Positions 25,867-36,950 of a stretch of DNA of 64,000 bases are shown one piece after another. The notes under the pieces are model-generated. The model had not been told where the DNA came from, ran no database searches, and saw only the letters and a program-made list of their open reading frames with translations. A program made the translations under genes and the position numbers. Source of the stretch: Akanthomyces muscarius. Taxonomy: Eukaryota > Ascomycota > Sordariomycetes > Hypocreales > Cordycipitaceae. How positions within the stretch are numbered: the stretch's first letter is position 1; each line of letters begins with the position of its first letter. Where the stretch lies: assembly GCF_028009165.1 (NCBI RefSeq), contig NC_079241.1:5952001-6016000 (forward strand), given 5' to 3'.

Positions 25867-27819
25867 ATGGCTGTCGGTTTGGCGTCAAACGTGTCGCACA
25901 ACGCCCTGGACGAAGAGGCGCGGGCCGAAGTCGATGTCCTCAACTCGCGCCTGGACAAGACGACACAGCTCACCAAAAAAATCCAGGCATGCCTCGGTCG
26001 ACTCGACGCTACGGGCCAGAGCGTGCGCGAGGTTGCCGGGCCATTGAATGGAGAGACTCGGCGATTGCAGGTTCTGGGAACAAGTGAGCTTACTCCACGA
26101 CTGCCACCCAGATGGCGCTGACACAAAATAGATGTCGACTCTGTGATTGCCGCAATCGATCGCCTACGACAACCAGCAGATAGCAAAGACGATGAGGAGC
26201 AAATTATCCGGGCTGGTCCCGAGAAGGCAGGCCTGTCTGCCTACCTCGGATCGATGAAGCGTATAAACAGGTCGCATGCCGACATGCAGGCATCCAATTT
26301 GCGAGCCAATCAAAATACTATGGCGGATCTGACGCGTCTAATCAAGACCGGGAATACGCAACTCGAAGCGTTCTTCGAGAAGCTGCTTCGTACCGAAACA
26401 CCGCGGGCCCTCGAGCCGCTGCATTACATCACCAAGGACAAGGAGTTCCCGGTCTTGCCTCAGGAGACCATCACACGGCTTGGCCTGATATATTCACATC
26501 TTGGGAGCAACACTAAGGGAGCGGGATATGACTCTCCAATTGCAAAAATATATGGCGAGATCCGTGGACCATACTTATCAGCGTCTCTGGTCAACCTGGC
26601 TGCCGCAAGCGTAAATACCGCCAAGAAGAAGAACCCCGGAGCCATCTACAGATCCGGAACCAATGGAATGGGAACATATGCACAGGCGATGGAGGGAATC
26701 TTCGTGGCAGAGTATGAGAACGTCTGCAGCATATTTGGCCGCGAGGATTGGGGCCCTGTGTTCCAGGCTGCGTGCCAAGCGCCTCTCGCCGAGCTTGCAA
26801 GAACCCTGCGCGAACTTAACGCCCATATCAAGCAACACCTCACAACTGATTGCTACCTCGCATACGAAGTTACAGAAATTCTTTCCACGCTGTCCGGAAA
26901 CCTGGAGACCAGAACAGGTGAACTAAAGCCACAGCTGGCAGCCGCTCTCAAGCCCGTGAGAGAAACGGCCAAATCGTCACTAGCAGAACTTCTCGAAGAT
27001 ACAAAACGCAAGGTCGGCGGTGTTCAAGCATTACCCAATGATGGCGCCCCCCTCCCAATCGTTTCAGAGTCGATGCAGCGTCTTCAAGCTATGATGGAGT
27101 TCCTGCGTCCTATAGCTAGTATAATGATTTCACTCGGAGACGGCGGCTGGAAGAACGGTGCTTCTGCTCGTGGCGCGGATGCGATCCCCAGCCTTGCATC
27201 ATTCGATGTCACCGCCGACGGGCAACAGATCTTTACACACTACTGCTTCGACACGATAGAGGCGCTCCTCACGGCGCTCGACTCCAAAATGCGTCTCCTG
27301 ATCCGCAGCAAGTCCACGCAGGGCGTCTTCCTCGCCAACAGCGTCGTCATCATCGAGCGCTCCATTGTCACGTCGGAGCTCGCGCCGCTCCTCCAGCCGC
27401 GCCTCGACGTGCTCGACCCGTGGCGCAAAAAGGCGACGCTCGCCTACACGGACGTCTGCAAGGACCTGTCCGTCCACCTCTTCGACACGATCCATACCTC
27501 GCAGCGCGCGCGCCCGCAGTCCGGCGGCCCCATTGACTCGGCCACGGTCGTCAAGGCCCTCAGCAGCAAGGACAAGGACAAGATTAAAGAAAAGTTCTCG
27601 CAGTTCAACAGCACATTTGACGACATGGTGACCAAGCACAAGGCCTACAGTATGGAGCGCGAGGTGCGCGCCATGTTTGGCCAGGACATCCGCCAGAAGC
27701 TGCAGCCGCTGTACGACCGCTTCTGGGACCGCTACCACGAGATTGACAAGGGCAAGGGCAAGTACGTCAAGTACGACAAGAGCTCCATCGCTGCCGTGTT
27801 TGTCAGCCTCGGCGCATAA
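25867..27819 (+). CDS. EXO70: Exocyst complex component EXO70
   Basis: EXO70 anchors the exocyst at PI(4,5)P2-rich plasma membrane and binds Rho GTPases during polarised secretion at hyphal tips. Exons 25867-26083 and 26132-27819 encode 634 residues, close to the yeast length. The N-terminus is a coiled coil (AEVDVLNSRLDKTTQLTKKI). The body is all-helical, with YAQAMEGIFVAEYENVCSIF and a C-terminal block KYVKYDKSSIAAVFVSLGA. That block has the basic residues characteristic of the EXO70 lipid-binding end, including KYVKY. The upstream in-frame TTG at 25840 is not a likely start. The single intron (48 bp) is short even for this genome. Confidence 0.93.
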
Positions 27820-27995
27820 CTTGTCCCTTTACTAGATGTCAAGATGTGCTGTACGATATAGTTGGATAGATGGACTTCTTTGCTATTGCGTGGGTGAGCG
27901 AAAAGAGAACTTTAATGACGATGATGAACAATACCTAGCAATGTTTAACTTTTTTATCTTTCCTTTTACTATTTCTTTTATCTTGATACAAATTT

Positions 27996-30900
27996 CTATG
28001 CTATGCTCCCCTGGCTTGAACTCAGCGTGCTGTCTGCCGGCACCACGCCACTGCCAAAGACGCGATCGATGCGCGTCTTGCGCTCCCAGACGACGCGGCC
28101 ATCGCTGCGCCGCTTAAAGTAGAGGATGCGATGCTGCGGGATGAACTCCTCGTCCGTCTGCTCCGACTTCCACAGCGCGAGCGCCTTTTCCTGCGCGCCC
28201 GCGAAGCGGTCCTCGAAGCCGACGATGAAGTCGGCGGCGTCGAGGGCGCGGTCCCAGCGCAGACGGCTGAGGACGTCGGCCGCCGGGCGGAACTTGCCCA
28301 TGCCTTCGGGCTTGGAGGACGTGGGCACGTTGAGCTTGGCAGGGCGGGTGGTGGCGCGGCGCGATTTGGCGGCTGCGCGCGACGAACCGGGCTCCTCGTC
28401 GTTGCTGTCGGGGTTGAAGTCGTCATCGTCTGCCTCCTCTTCGTCCTCGTCGTCGCTGTCGTCCTCGTCGTCAAAATCATCGAATGCTGCGTCGATGCCG
28501 TCGAGATAGCCTGGGTCGAGAACCGCCGAGGCAACGTCGCTGGCGTTGACAACGCTCGCGGCCATCCAGCACGAAGCGGCGTCGTAGAATCTGGCATCGC
28601 TGCGCATTCGGGTTTCAAAGTCACGTAAAAGACCTTCGAGGGCCGTCTTTGTCGCCTTGGTATCGTCCTTGCCCCCGCCATTGTCATTGTTGTTCCATGA
28701 TAGACCGATGAGGTTGAATCCCTGGTACTCTGCATCCGCTGCCGTATCGGTGATAGGAGCATCAATGAATCGCCCAGGCCATAGCCGTGGCAGAAGGGCC
28801 GGCGCTTTCCTGTTCATATCTGTTGCATGAAATGAGTCAATGGAATCACCGCTGGGTCGCGGGAAACAAGTGGTTCTTACCAACTAGAACTGCGACGCAT
28901 CGCGACTCGAGCCAGCCCAGAAATTTGCGACCGCTCGAGGGTGATGAGCCCCAAAACCGTGCATCAATCTTCACATAGCTCTTGAAGCTCTGTAAAAAGT
29001 CCTGCACTCCAGAGGCTGCGGCGCCGACAGGGCCAAGAACAGTATCCCAAGTCGCTCCTGGGTGTGAAAAAAGGGAGTTTGTCTTGGAAATCTCGGCGGC
29101 GATTGACTTGACAGTAGGTGTCGAAGCTGTCATGGCTGTATTGAGAGCCGGCGCATGCCAACCTAAGAGGCAGAAAGGCTCTCGTGATGTCCGGTGATAT
29201 CTTAACTCTTTGTGAAAGAACGGATCCAATACGACTTGCGAGTCCCAATCGAAATTGGCATAATGGCTAAAGAATGTGGTGAGAATATCGGTGGTGGACA
29301 CATTCCTCGAGAGCGTGGCGAGTTGCTTGCAGATCGGTACGAGAAGAACGGTAATGTGAATACCGCCCAATAGACCGAATCGGGCGCCGTAGATGCCTCG
29401 TGAGTTGGCCCAGGCCTTGATGAGCAAGAAAGCGACTCTAAACTTGGCAAGATCAGGGATGGAACGCAAGAGATAGTACATGTCTCTGGCAGGCTTCAGC
29501 TTGGCCAAGGTTTGCACAGGAAGAGCAAACTCCGAGTGACCAGAGGGTAGATTCATGACACCAGGGAACCTAGCAAGAGTTAGCTTGAGGTAAACTTCCG
29601 TATGCACAAATCAACTTACTTTTCGAAGATGGAGGTGGCAGCACAGTACTGGAGATCAAACTTGATGCCAAGAATTTGAAGCTCCAGCATTGTACCAGTG
29701 TTTGCCAAGACCTTTCTCAACACGCGGATCCCTCGATCAGAGGCTTTCCTCAGGCGCTGAAGGGCCATGCGGAAAAATGTCTTGGAGCTGATGGTTCCAA
29801 TGCAGAGGCAGTCTACATCTGAGGAGCTCATCCACACGCCAAGACCAAATGAACCGACAGGGACAAGGACGAGGCCAACAGACGTGCGACCTTCTGGGTC
29901 GGGCCTTGTCTGATCGCTTCCTAGGAGCACACTCTCCAACAGCGAAATAGCTTGCTTCCTCACTGCTTCCTCACTTTCGGTAGGCAGGTAGCCATGTGAC
30001 AGCAGTGTCTGCTTGAGATCTTCGAACCCGCCCAAGGAAGGCGCTGCCTCAGTCAGCTCGATAGGTTTTACACGATCCAAGATGCCCTTGGCCACACCCG
30101 TCTGGGCATTCTCGGTGAAGAGACAACGAATGCCCCAATGATCGCTGGCGTGAACCTGGCTTCCATCGGCAATCTGCGTCATGAGATCTTTGCCAAACAT
30201 GTTGAAAGCGATAGGTCGCAGAGGAAGCTGCGCGCTACACAGAATGCGATCGTAACGTTGTGGTCGCTTGTCGGCACCTCCACCGACGAGCTTCTCGGCC
30301 AGCTTGTTCTCGAGCGGGTTGAACGTAGCGCCCTGCTCTCCCTCGTACAAATTCATGACAGCCTCGTTGGTCAGTGAAACCTCGGACGATTCACCAGCTG
30401 CAATTTTGGTCGCCAACCACACGTCGTGGAACTCGGTGTTGGACAGCATATCGTGAATATCGTTCAGACATTGTCTACCATTCGTGGACAGAGCGCCGCT
30501 TCTTTGTGACATGTCAATGGCGTAGGATGAAGTTGTCACGTTGAAGTCGCCGGCAATAATACATGGGTGCTTGCCGTACTTTTCGGCAAGATGTCGTTGC
30601 AAACGCAAGACTTCGACTTTTTTCGAAGAGAGAGCACCGTCCGTCAGGCCCTGGCTGAAATGACAACCTGCGACGACGAGAGGCTTCGTGTTGGAGTCAG
30701 ACAGGGAATCGTGAAAGGAGACTGTAGGAAATGTCGCGACTGCGGAGCCTTTGTGTCGGCGCTGGAGCGGGAGATATTCCCATGAGAGCGGAAATTTGCT
30801 CAGAATCACAATGTTGAGCAGGCTAGGAAGAGGACCGATTTCAGGCCGGTCAGGCGGGCCATGGGTGCTGTAAGAGTACTTGGCGCAAAAGTCGTCGTTT

Positions 30901-31823
30901 CTGAGAAGATCCGGGAGGAAGTGATCCGACACTTCTTCCAGGACGAGAATGTCGGCCTCCGCCCGTCTGGACAAGAGGTTGGAAATGAGAGTCGAGTTTC
31001 TCGAGGTATCTGGCGGCCACTGAAATTCGGAAAGAACATTATAAGAAGCAACAATTAGATTTGAGAAAGGATCTGAGCTCGGCTCAAGCGAAGAGCAGTC
31101 AAGAGCTTTCCAGCTTTTTGTGCTTTTGTCAAAGTGATAGGCAGGTTGCGTGTATGCCTTGGAAGTTTGAGAGTGTTCATTCTTGTCGGCGGACAGAAAC
31201 TCGTCCTGAGGGAGTGTCATGCTGACCAGACTTTTCGATTCAATATCAATGGATTCCAATAGCTTCATTCGGCGCAGCCCGTCGGCGGCATCGGGGGTAG
31301 TATCGCGCACCATGATGGCGAGGTGCGCGACATCCCAGGACATGGGCGTCAGCAAGCGGGCCTTGCGAAGCAGGAACTTGTGTGTGTCTGAGTCTGCATC
31401 CTCGCTTTGACCAACAGTCAGGTGAGGATTATAGATACTCTGTGTTTGCCAACCCAGTCCAGCGCGCACCTTATTCACCAGCTCGTGTAAGTCGGTTGCT
31501 GTTGCGGCGTCTGGCTTTAGGTACAGAGTGTTGTGCTTGTCGTGTACAAAAGCATCAGCATCTGTGATGGATGCACGAAGTGGTAAAACATCGGACAGAT
31601 CAAGCTGAAGGAGAATATCGGCAGCGTCTGCGACAAGATCGGGGTGCACAAAAGGATAGGCTAGGTTGATATGTGGTGGCCACTTGGCGTAGGCCTTGTC
31701 GTTGAGACTGCGCAGCCGATTGATGGCTGGCCAAAGGCTTTGAGGAGGGATGATGCATAGAGCCGTGTCATGCGACGGCGCGCCGAATTTTGATGGCGAA
31801 GTCGAGTCAATTTTTGCCTCCAT
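27996..31823 (-). CDS. Multidomain RNA end-processing protein: 2H phosphoesterase + EEP + nucleotidyltransferase + MJ1316
   Basis: Three exons (31823-29620, 29569-28881, 28819-27996) encode 1238 residues. Residues ~20-190 form a 2H (2'-5' RNA ligase-like) phosphoesterase with its two motifs, HINLAYPF at His51 and HLTVGQ at His134. Residues ~255-570 are an endonuclease/exonuclease/phosphatase domain with YNVL (Asn262), LEEV (Glu296), AGDFN (Asp426, Asn428) and ASDHWG (Asp561, His562). Residues ~590-960 are a poly(A)-polymerase-like nucleotidyltransferase with GSFGLGVWMSSSDVD (Asp669, Asp671) and FDLQY (Asp723), followed by its helical partner domain. An Asp/Glu-rich linker precedes an MJ1316/DUF504 RNA cyclic-end recognition domain (~1140-1222, EQTDEEFIPQHRILYF). 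All four modules look catalytically or structurally intact. A role in RNA 3'-end repair, cyclic phosphate removal or tailing is inference. Confidence 0.9.
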
Positions 31824-32492
31824 GATAAAATAGCAAATGTCAAGGTGATGCAAAAGTAGGTGCAAGAGATAAAGTCGGCGGGAGTGGGGGAAATGCAGCA
31901 AGGCTCGCTAACAAAGAAGGAAATAAAGCTCGCTAGAAGTGCAAACGAATAATGACACGGTACTTGTTTGCGATGATGTCTTGAAGTTAGAAGACACGGC
32001 ACGCGGCGTATTTATTATTTACTCAAATGCAGATACACGAGGCAGTCTGCCTAGCAAATCAGCACAAGGTGCGGCTAGATCTGAGGCGGTGCTAGAGCGA
32101 AATGGGCACACTCAGACGCCCACCAGTGAGTCACGCCTTGGAGCGCTAGCAGCACAACCACAGTCTAACCGTCAAGGATGTTGGTTCTGTAAAAGGCTGG
32201 ATGTGTATAACGAGGGCTACAGTTGACTCATAGAATGCTGAACGAGTCAATTGGCCGGAGCTAAAGGCTACACAAGTCAGCCTTGGTGCAGCACATGGAT
32301 TGCTGTCACTGGGCACGTGAACAGTGCGTTTTGGTAGTCTTGAAGTATTTGGTATTTGGCGTTTTTATTTCATTGATACATCTATACATTCATGCCCTCA
32401 GATTATAAGCAAGACAAACGAAAGGAAAAAAAAAATCCAAAGAGGGAAAAAGCCCATAACACCAGTGCCATGCTAGTCACAAACCATCACCT
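31824..32492. other. Intergenic region
   Basis: About 670 bp holding the promoter of the RNA end-processing gene and the 3' region of the next minus-strand gene. It has an A-rich tract near 32425-32440 and no open frame with coding character. Confidence 0.5.
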
Positions 32493-33668
32493 CTAAGCGT
32501 TAAACTCGGGACCCCAGTCGACGGGGGCCATGTTGCTGCCCTTGCCCTCCATGACGGCCTCGAGCTTGTCCTCGACCGTGACCCAGCCCTGGCGCTTCTG
32601 GGCAATGGCATGGCCGATGGGCCCGCGCCACTCGCGCCACCACGTCTCCTCGGTCTGGACGGCGCAGACGCGGCCGGGCTCGCCGGTGCGCGACGAGGCA
32701 AAGGGCCAGACGGACTTGACGACCTCGTACTTGTTCTTGCCGGCAAAGAGCGAGGTGACGGACGTGAAGAACTGGTTGACCTTGTCAGGGTTCTGGACGA
32801 CAATCTTGCTGTGGGTGACGACAAAGGTGACGTCGACGTTGCCCTTGTACTTGAGGCTGGCGAGCAGGCTGCGCAGCTGGCCGTCGATCCAGCCGACGTC
32901 GAGGTTGGCGACGACGCGCTCGAGCGTGAAGCTCTTGATGCCGGCCGGGTCCTCGACGAAGCGGCGGCACCACTCGTCGAGGCCGCCCTCGCCGACCTCG
33001 GGCAGGACGTCGGGCCGGGCGCCGCCGCGGTAGGCGACCTCGTCGTGGCCGACGCAGCGGATGTAGTCCATGCGCGCGCGGCCGTCCTCGGGGATCAGCA
33101 GCGCCATGAGGTTGAGCTTGACCTCGAAGTCGACCTTGCGGCCGCGCGCGCCCTTGACGACAATGTACGGCTTGGGCGGCACCGAGGCCTGCGTGCGGAC
33201 GAGGGTGACGAGCGCGGCCGCGTTGCTCGACAGGTACTCGGCCTTGGACGTCAGCGTCGTCATGTCCGACGACAGCTTGAAGAGCGGCGGCGAGTAGACG
33301 CGGTAGTCAATCTTGGGCAGCCCCGGGTAGCGCGGGAAGCCCTTGGCCGCCGTCGCGCCGTTGTGCGGGTAGCTGTCGTCGGCGCTGGGCTGGCCGGGCG
33401 CCGACGGCGACAACGGATCGGACGGGCCCGAGTAGGGCGGAGGCGTGCCGCCGCGCGACGGAGGCTGGTGGCGGAGGTCGATGTGACTGCGCTGCACGCG
33501 CGGCGCCTGCGCGAGCGTCGGCGGCGAGGGCGACTGTGATGTTGACTGCGATCGTTGGCGTGGCTGCTGGTCCTGCTGCTGCTGCTGCGTTTGCTGAAGC
33601 TGTAGTCGTGCGGCGCCCTCGGCTTCGGCGCGGGCAGCGTGGGCGCGGGCCAGCTGCACCTTTTCCAT
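32493..33668 (-). CDS. Conserved-looking protein of unknown function, Q-rich N-terminus
   Basis: A single exon of 391 residues with highly GC-biased third positions, starting at the only upstream ATG (33668). The first ~105 residues are low complexity: an Ala/Glu-rich helix, polyglutamine patches (QQTQQQQQDQQ) and Ser/Pro-rich sequence, likely disordered. From about residue 110 (KIDYRVYSPPLFKLSSDM) the protein looks globular, with alternating strands and helices. Notable segments are GARGRKVDFEVKLNLMALLIP, DVTFVVTHSKIVVQNPDKV and QTEETWWREWRGPIGHAIA. No signal peptide or membrane segment is seen. I do not recognise the family. It appears a cytosolic or nuclear protein typical of filamentous ascomycetes. 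Confidence 0.75.
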   Translation of the reverse strand: MEKVQLARAHAARAEAEGAARLQLQQTQQQQQDQQPRQRSQSTSQSPSPPTLAQAPRVQRSHIDLRHQPPSRGGTPPPYSGPSDPLSPSAPGQPSADDSYPHNGATAAKGFPRYPGLPKIDYRVYSPPLFKLSSDMTTLTSKAEYLSSNAAALVTLVRTQASVPPKPYIVVKGARGRKVDFEVKLNLMALLIPEDGRARMDYIRCVGHDEVAYRGGARPDVLPEVGEGGLDEWCRRFVEDPAGIKSFTLERVVANLDVGWIDGQLRSLLASLKYKGNVDVTFVVTHSKIVVQNPDKVNQFFTSVTSLFAGKNKYEVVKSVWPFASSRTGEPGRVCAVQTEETWWREWRGPIGHAIAQKRQGWVTVEDKLEAVMEGKGSNMAPVDWGPEFNA

Positions 33669-34774
33669 GCTGTCTGCTGCTGTGCTGTGCTGTGTAGAAG
33701 GAGCGCCGACGGTACACGGAGCGAGTGGCTTCTATCGTCAGGGGGGTCGTGATATCGTCGACAATTGTAGGAGAGAAGGAATAGAAAAAAGCAGAAAAGT
33801 CGATAACCGTCGGGACAGCGTTTGATCGTCTGAGAGCCCGGCAGTGCCTCTTTTTTGGCCCGCTGCCTGTTTGTTGCCTGCTTACAGTGGCTCCAGGCAC
33901 CCTTGCAGCGCATGAATACCCTGTAAGTTCGCTATAATAGTGGCGCAGACCGACCCGCCCTGCCAACTATTTTTTTATTGTCTTTCCTCTCTCTCTTTGC
34001 GTCAGCGCCCGCAAATCTACGACGTATCGTATTCAGCCTCTGACACAAGCTTTTCCCTTAGTCCAGGGCTGGCTCAAGCTACTCGCGACATAAAGACTAA
34101 TCGGGGCTAGCTGGCCGCCCACGCCCACGCAGCGTGGAGCTCTCCTTGTTCTTCACATGGTTCCCTGTCGCCGGCCGGCCTTGTAGGGCGGCCAAGCGAA
34201 GCCGTTTTGCGGCCCCTGTTCAGACCGGCCACTCCGGACGCGCAAGCATGATTCGGAGAGCGCAACAAGAAACAGGGGAGAAGGATGAGAGAAAATTAGC
34301 TTTTATTGCAGTGCCCATCTTTTACACATTCCAATCGACTTTATCCCATTCTTCACGGCCCGGCTTCCTTGGCCGCGTCACCATCGACGCCATGGCTGGG
34401 ACCCTTGTCCGCTCGTGTGGGCGGAGGCCACTTCGCCCTGCAGTTACATGCAATATTCATGACTGCGGGTTACACAAGCCGGTAGCCTTATGAGAGGAAA
34501 TTGACAGGACATAAGTAAATCTTATTGCCGACTGAATCTATTCGCCTTTATTGGCCCAAGCCTGTCTACGTCATCTAAGTTGCCCGATGACCAGCCCTGT
34601 GTGGCTGACGGAGCGCTCCATAGCTTCCCCCAGTACCACTGCGACACGTCCGTCTTATGCCTGCTAACAGAACTGGAAAATGTCATTGTTTCCCTTCCAG
34701 ATACAAAATTCAGTGGCATTCAGCCGCCTTTCTGTTCTGTCAACTGCCTGTAGAAACCGTTAGGAAACATAGCT
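33669..34774. other. Intergenic region
   Basis: About 1.1 kb between an unknown gene and the WD40 pseudogene, divergent in orientation. It contains a pyrimidine-rich block near 33970-34000 and, near its right end, copy A of a diverged direct repeat (34485-34600). No gene is seen. Confidence 0.5.
34485..34600 (+). repeat. Diverged direct repeat, copy A
   Basis: This segment aligns with 36078-36190. Shared blocks in order are GCCTTRTGAGA, ATTGACA, CTTWTTG, GACTGAATCTAT, CCAAGCC, GTCTAC and CATCTA, then a fading match near CAGCC. Identity over the block is moderate (I judge about 70% by eye). The two copies bracket the WD40 pseudogene in the same orientation. Confidence 0.6.
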
Positions 34775-35908
34775 ATGGCAACCATCATCCAGCCTCCGTC
34801 CACGAGTCCCCGGCCGCAGGTCTTGGCAGCTTTGGCGATCCCATCAGTTGATCATTTCATTATAACATCTGTTTGTACGAATGGAAATTTCACTCTCATT
34901 GCGACTGATTTTGGAGCTGTTTACAAGGCCGATTTAGAAGCTGGATTGGTCCACAAGATAGCGCAAGTGGGAAGTGGCTGGAAAATCATTTGTCGGGGTA
35001 GGCTTGCAGTCTCGAGCAGCTTGAATGGCGAAATTCACTTGCTCAATTCTCATTCTGGGTATGTCACCCGACTGCCGCTGGAACTGTCTGTGCCAACACA
35101 ATTGCTTAGAGCTGTAGTGCAAACGATCAAAGCCCACAACGCTGGTGTACGGTGTCCAGAGTTTCTAGATGATCGGACCGTCATATCCGGGTCCAAAGAC
35201 GGCTCTCTTCGAGTATGTGAATTATCGAACGATTCCCTCGAGCGACAAAAGATTCTTACTGGCCATACTGCGGAGGTTCGTTGCCTCATCGCTGGTGACA
35301 ACCTCATCATATCTGGCAGCCTCGCTAACGACGCTCCCGTATGGAATGCCGAGACAGGAGAATGCATACATGTTCTGCAGGGTCACACATCTGGTAGTCA
35401 TTTTGTAAAAAAAAGATGGGGATCGAGCTGTCACCAAGTGCTGAGGATGGCTAAATACGAGTTTGGAATTTGACTACCGGGTTTGGATTGAGCCTGGACG
35501 CTTATCTTTGCAAATCCACATCATTAGCCTCTGTGAAGCTATTTTGGACGGATATGGACCCAAAGGGTTCGGGTAGCGCCCGTCTATTTGATCCGAGATA
35601 CCCTCTTCGCAGGGACACAGAATGGATCCATTCAATCATGGAGTCTCGATATACTGCCGCCTCTTGGCAGTGTGCTCTCCGCAGCCCTTGGGAGCCCCCC
35701 GATGGACTTGACAGTCTGCAGCTCTTTGTTGGTCTACGGCACTATTGCTGGGGCAGTTCATTCTGTGAATATCACATCTGGAGAGTTTGTCAGGTATTGG
35801 GAAGGAGAGATTTGGGTGAGGAACATTTTTGGAGTAGGTTTCTCTGGAGAAAAGAGGCCGGTAGCAGTATACCTACGAGGTGGAACTACCCACGTAGCTA
35901 TTTTCTAG
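34775..35908 (+). pseudogene. Decayed WD40-repeat gene
   Basis: From ATG 34775 the frame runs 232 codons through WD40-type blades: VISGSKDGSLRVCELSNDS, GHTAEVRCLIAGDNLIISGS and VWNAETGECIHVLQGHTS. After a run of eight A at about 35407-35414 the frame is lost. The continuation DGDRAVT, then SAEDG and IRVWNLTTG, is spread over two other frames with an in-frame TAA between them. A further shift leads to RDTLFAGTQNGSIQSWSLD and a terminal blade ending at TAG 35908. At least three frameshifts and one nonsense codon are needed, with no plausible introns at those points. The intact relative would be a WD40 protein resembling F-box/WD adaptors. I do not propose a repaired sequence. The locus is bracketed by a diverged direct repeat. 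Confidence 0.8.
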
Positions 35909-36077
35909 ACCTTTTACTTTGCAACTTACCAAGAGCCACACATCCCTTGTGATAAAACTTAACATATATGGAATACTTTCTCCTTAAAAAGCCTTTAACT
36001 ACTTTCTCCTTTAGCCTGTAGGACTGCGCCAACCGCTTAGTGAAGAAGCTGTGATATTCGCGACCCCGGGCCCTGAG

Positions 36078-36190
36078 GCCTTGTGAGACAAGATTGACAC
36101 AGTATATAACTTTTATTGGTGACTGAATCTATCCACTTTTAAACCAAGCCCGTCTACACCATCTATCTACTAAATGAACAGCCTGCAGGC
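36078..36190 (+). repeat. Diverged direct repeat, copy B
   Basis: Second copy of the repeat found at 34485-34600, same orientation, about 1.59 kb downstream. It sits just beyond the stop codon of the GNAT gene, so it overlaps that gene's 3' untranslated region. Shared blocks include GACTGAATCTAT and CCAAGCC. Confidence 0.6.
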
Positions 36191-36198
36191 GCACCTTA

Positions 36199-36950
36199 TT
36201 ACTTGATACCCGTCTTCGGCTTTCGCAGCATCAGGCAGTTTTCAAACTTGTCCGGACCACCCCATTTGCTAAAGTCAGTCACCATGACTTCGACCGTCTC
36301 GTAGCCAAACTTTTCGTACAGCGGGCGACCCTCGTCTGTGGACTCCAAATACGACTCCAGCCCGTGGCTATCAGCCACGTCTGCAAAGTGCTGCAGCAGC
36401 ATGGACGCGGCGCCTCGTCTTTGATGCGCTGGGTCCGTATGAAGAAGCTTCAAATCTGAACAAATGGGCCGAAATCGTTAGCTAATCGCAGCCCCTTCAA
36501 CCTGGAGCCTGAAACTGGCCCATCAGACTTACAGAAATGCGGCCTGTTGCCCATGCGCTCAAACCACTTCCTCGTCATCTCGCCAAAGAAGAGCTCGCAG
36601 GCCTCGGGGTTGGACCCGGGACCCCAGACTCTCTTGGGCGGCGGCTGCGGCGCCGACAGCCAGAGATAGCCCATGGAGAAGCAGACCATGCCGTGCTGGC
36701 CCTGCGCGATCCGGTCCTCGTCCACGGCCTGGATCCACAGACAAGACTCTGGATCTGCGCGGAGATTCTTCAGCAGCGCCTCCTCGCGGGCCGCATCCGC
36801 ATCCGCATCCGCATCCGCAGCATCGCTCGCAGCAGCAGCAGGGCCGGGATGGATAATGTGACTGATGGGGTTGCGGCCGTACGCCACCTTTTCAATGGCC
36901 ACGGACCGGGCGGCGTCTTGCTCGCCCGCAGGCATCACCTTGAGGCCCAT
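36199..36950 (-). CDS. GNAT-family N-acetyltransferase
   Basis: Two exons (36950-36533 and 36455-36199) encode 224 residues. The acetyl-CoA site is seen in the second exon as LKLLHTDPAHQRRGAASMLLQ (motif A, Q/R-x-x-G-x-A), followed by YLESTDEGRPLYEKFGYE, the typical motif B of small-molecule GNATs. The acceptor joins Phe to TYR-Leu-Lys across the intron. The N-terminal half has an Ala/Asp repeat (ADADADADAA) encoded by four GCATCC-type hexamers, likely a loop insertion. The substrate cannot be inferred; fungal relatives are usually uncharacterised. The start at 36950 is the first ATG in frame; the upstream TTG is not used. It lies next to a repeat copy beyond its stop. Confidence 0.85.
36793..36816 (+). 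repeat. Hexanucleotide repeat (GCATCC)x4 inside the GNAT gene
   Basis: Four tandem GCATCC units in the plus strand encode alternating Ala-Asp in the minus-strand acetyltransferase. As an in-frame hexamer it can vary in copy number without breaking the gene. Confidence 0.85.

Noticed and set aside
32610..33539. 309-codon plus-strand open frame opposite the unknown 391-residue protein
   Set aside because: Asp/Val/Leu/Arg-rich mirror of a strongly codon-biased gene. The minus strand has a proper ATG start and globular-looking sequence.
34775..35908. Reading the WD40 locus as an intact multi-intron gene
   Set aside because: The frame changes occur inside conserved WD40 blades, one at a homopolymer and one beside an in-frame stop, with no donor-acceptor pair of normal quality or size to explain them.
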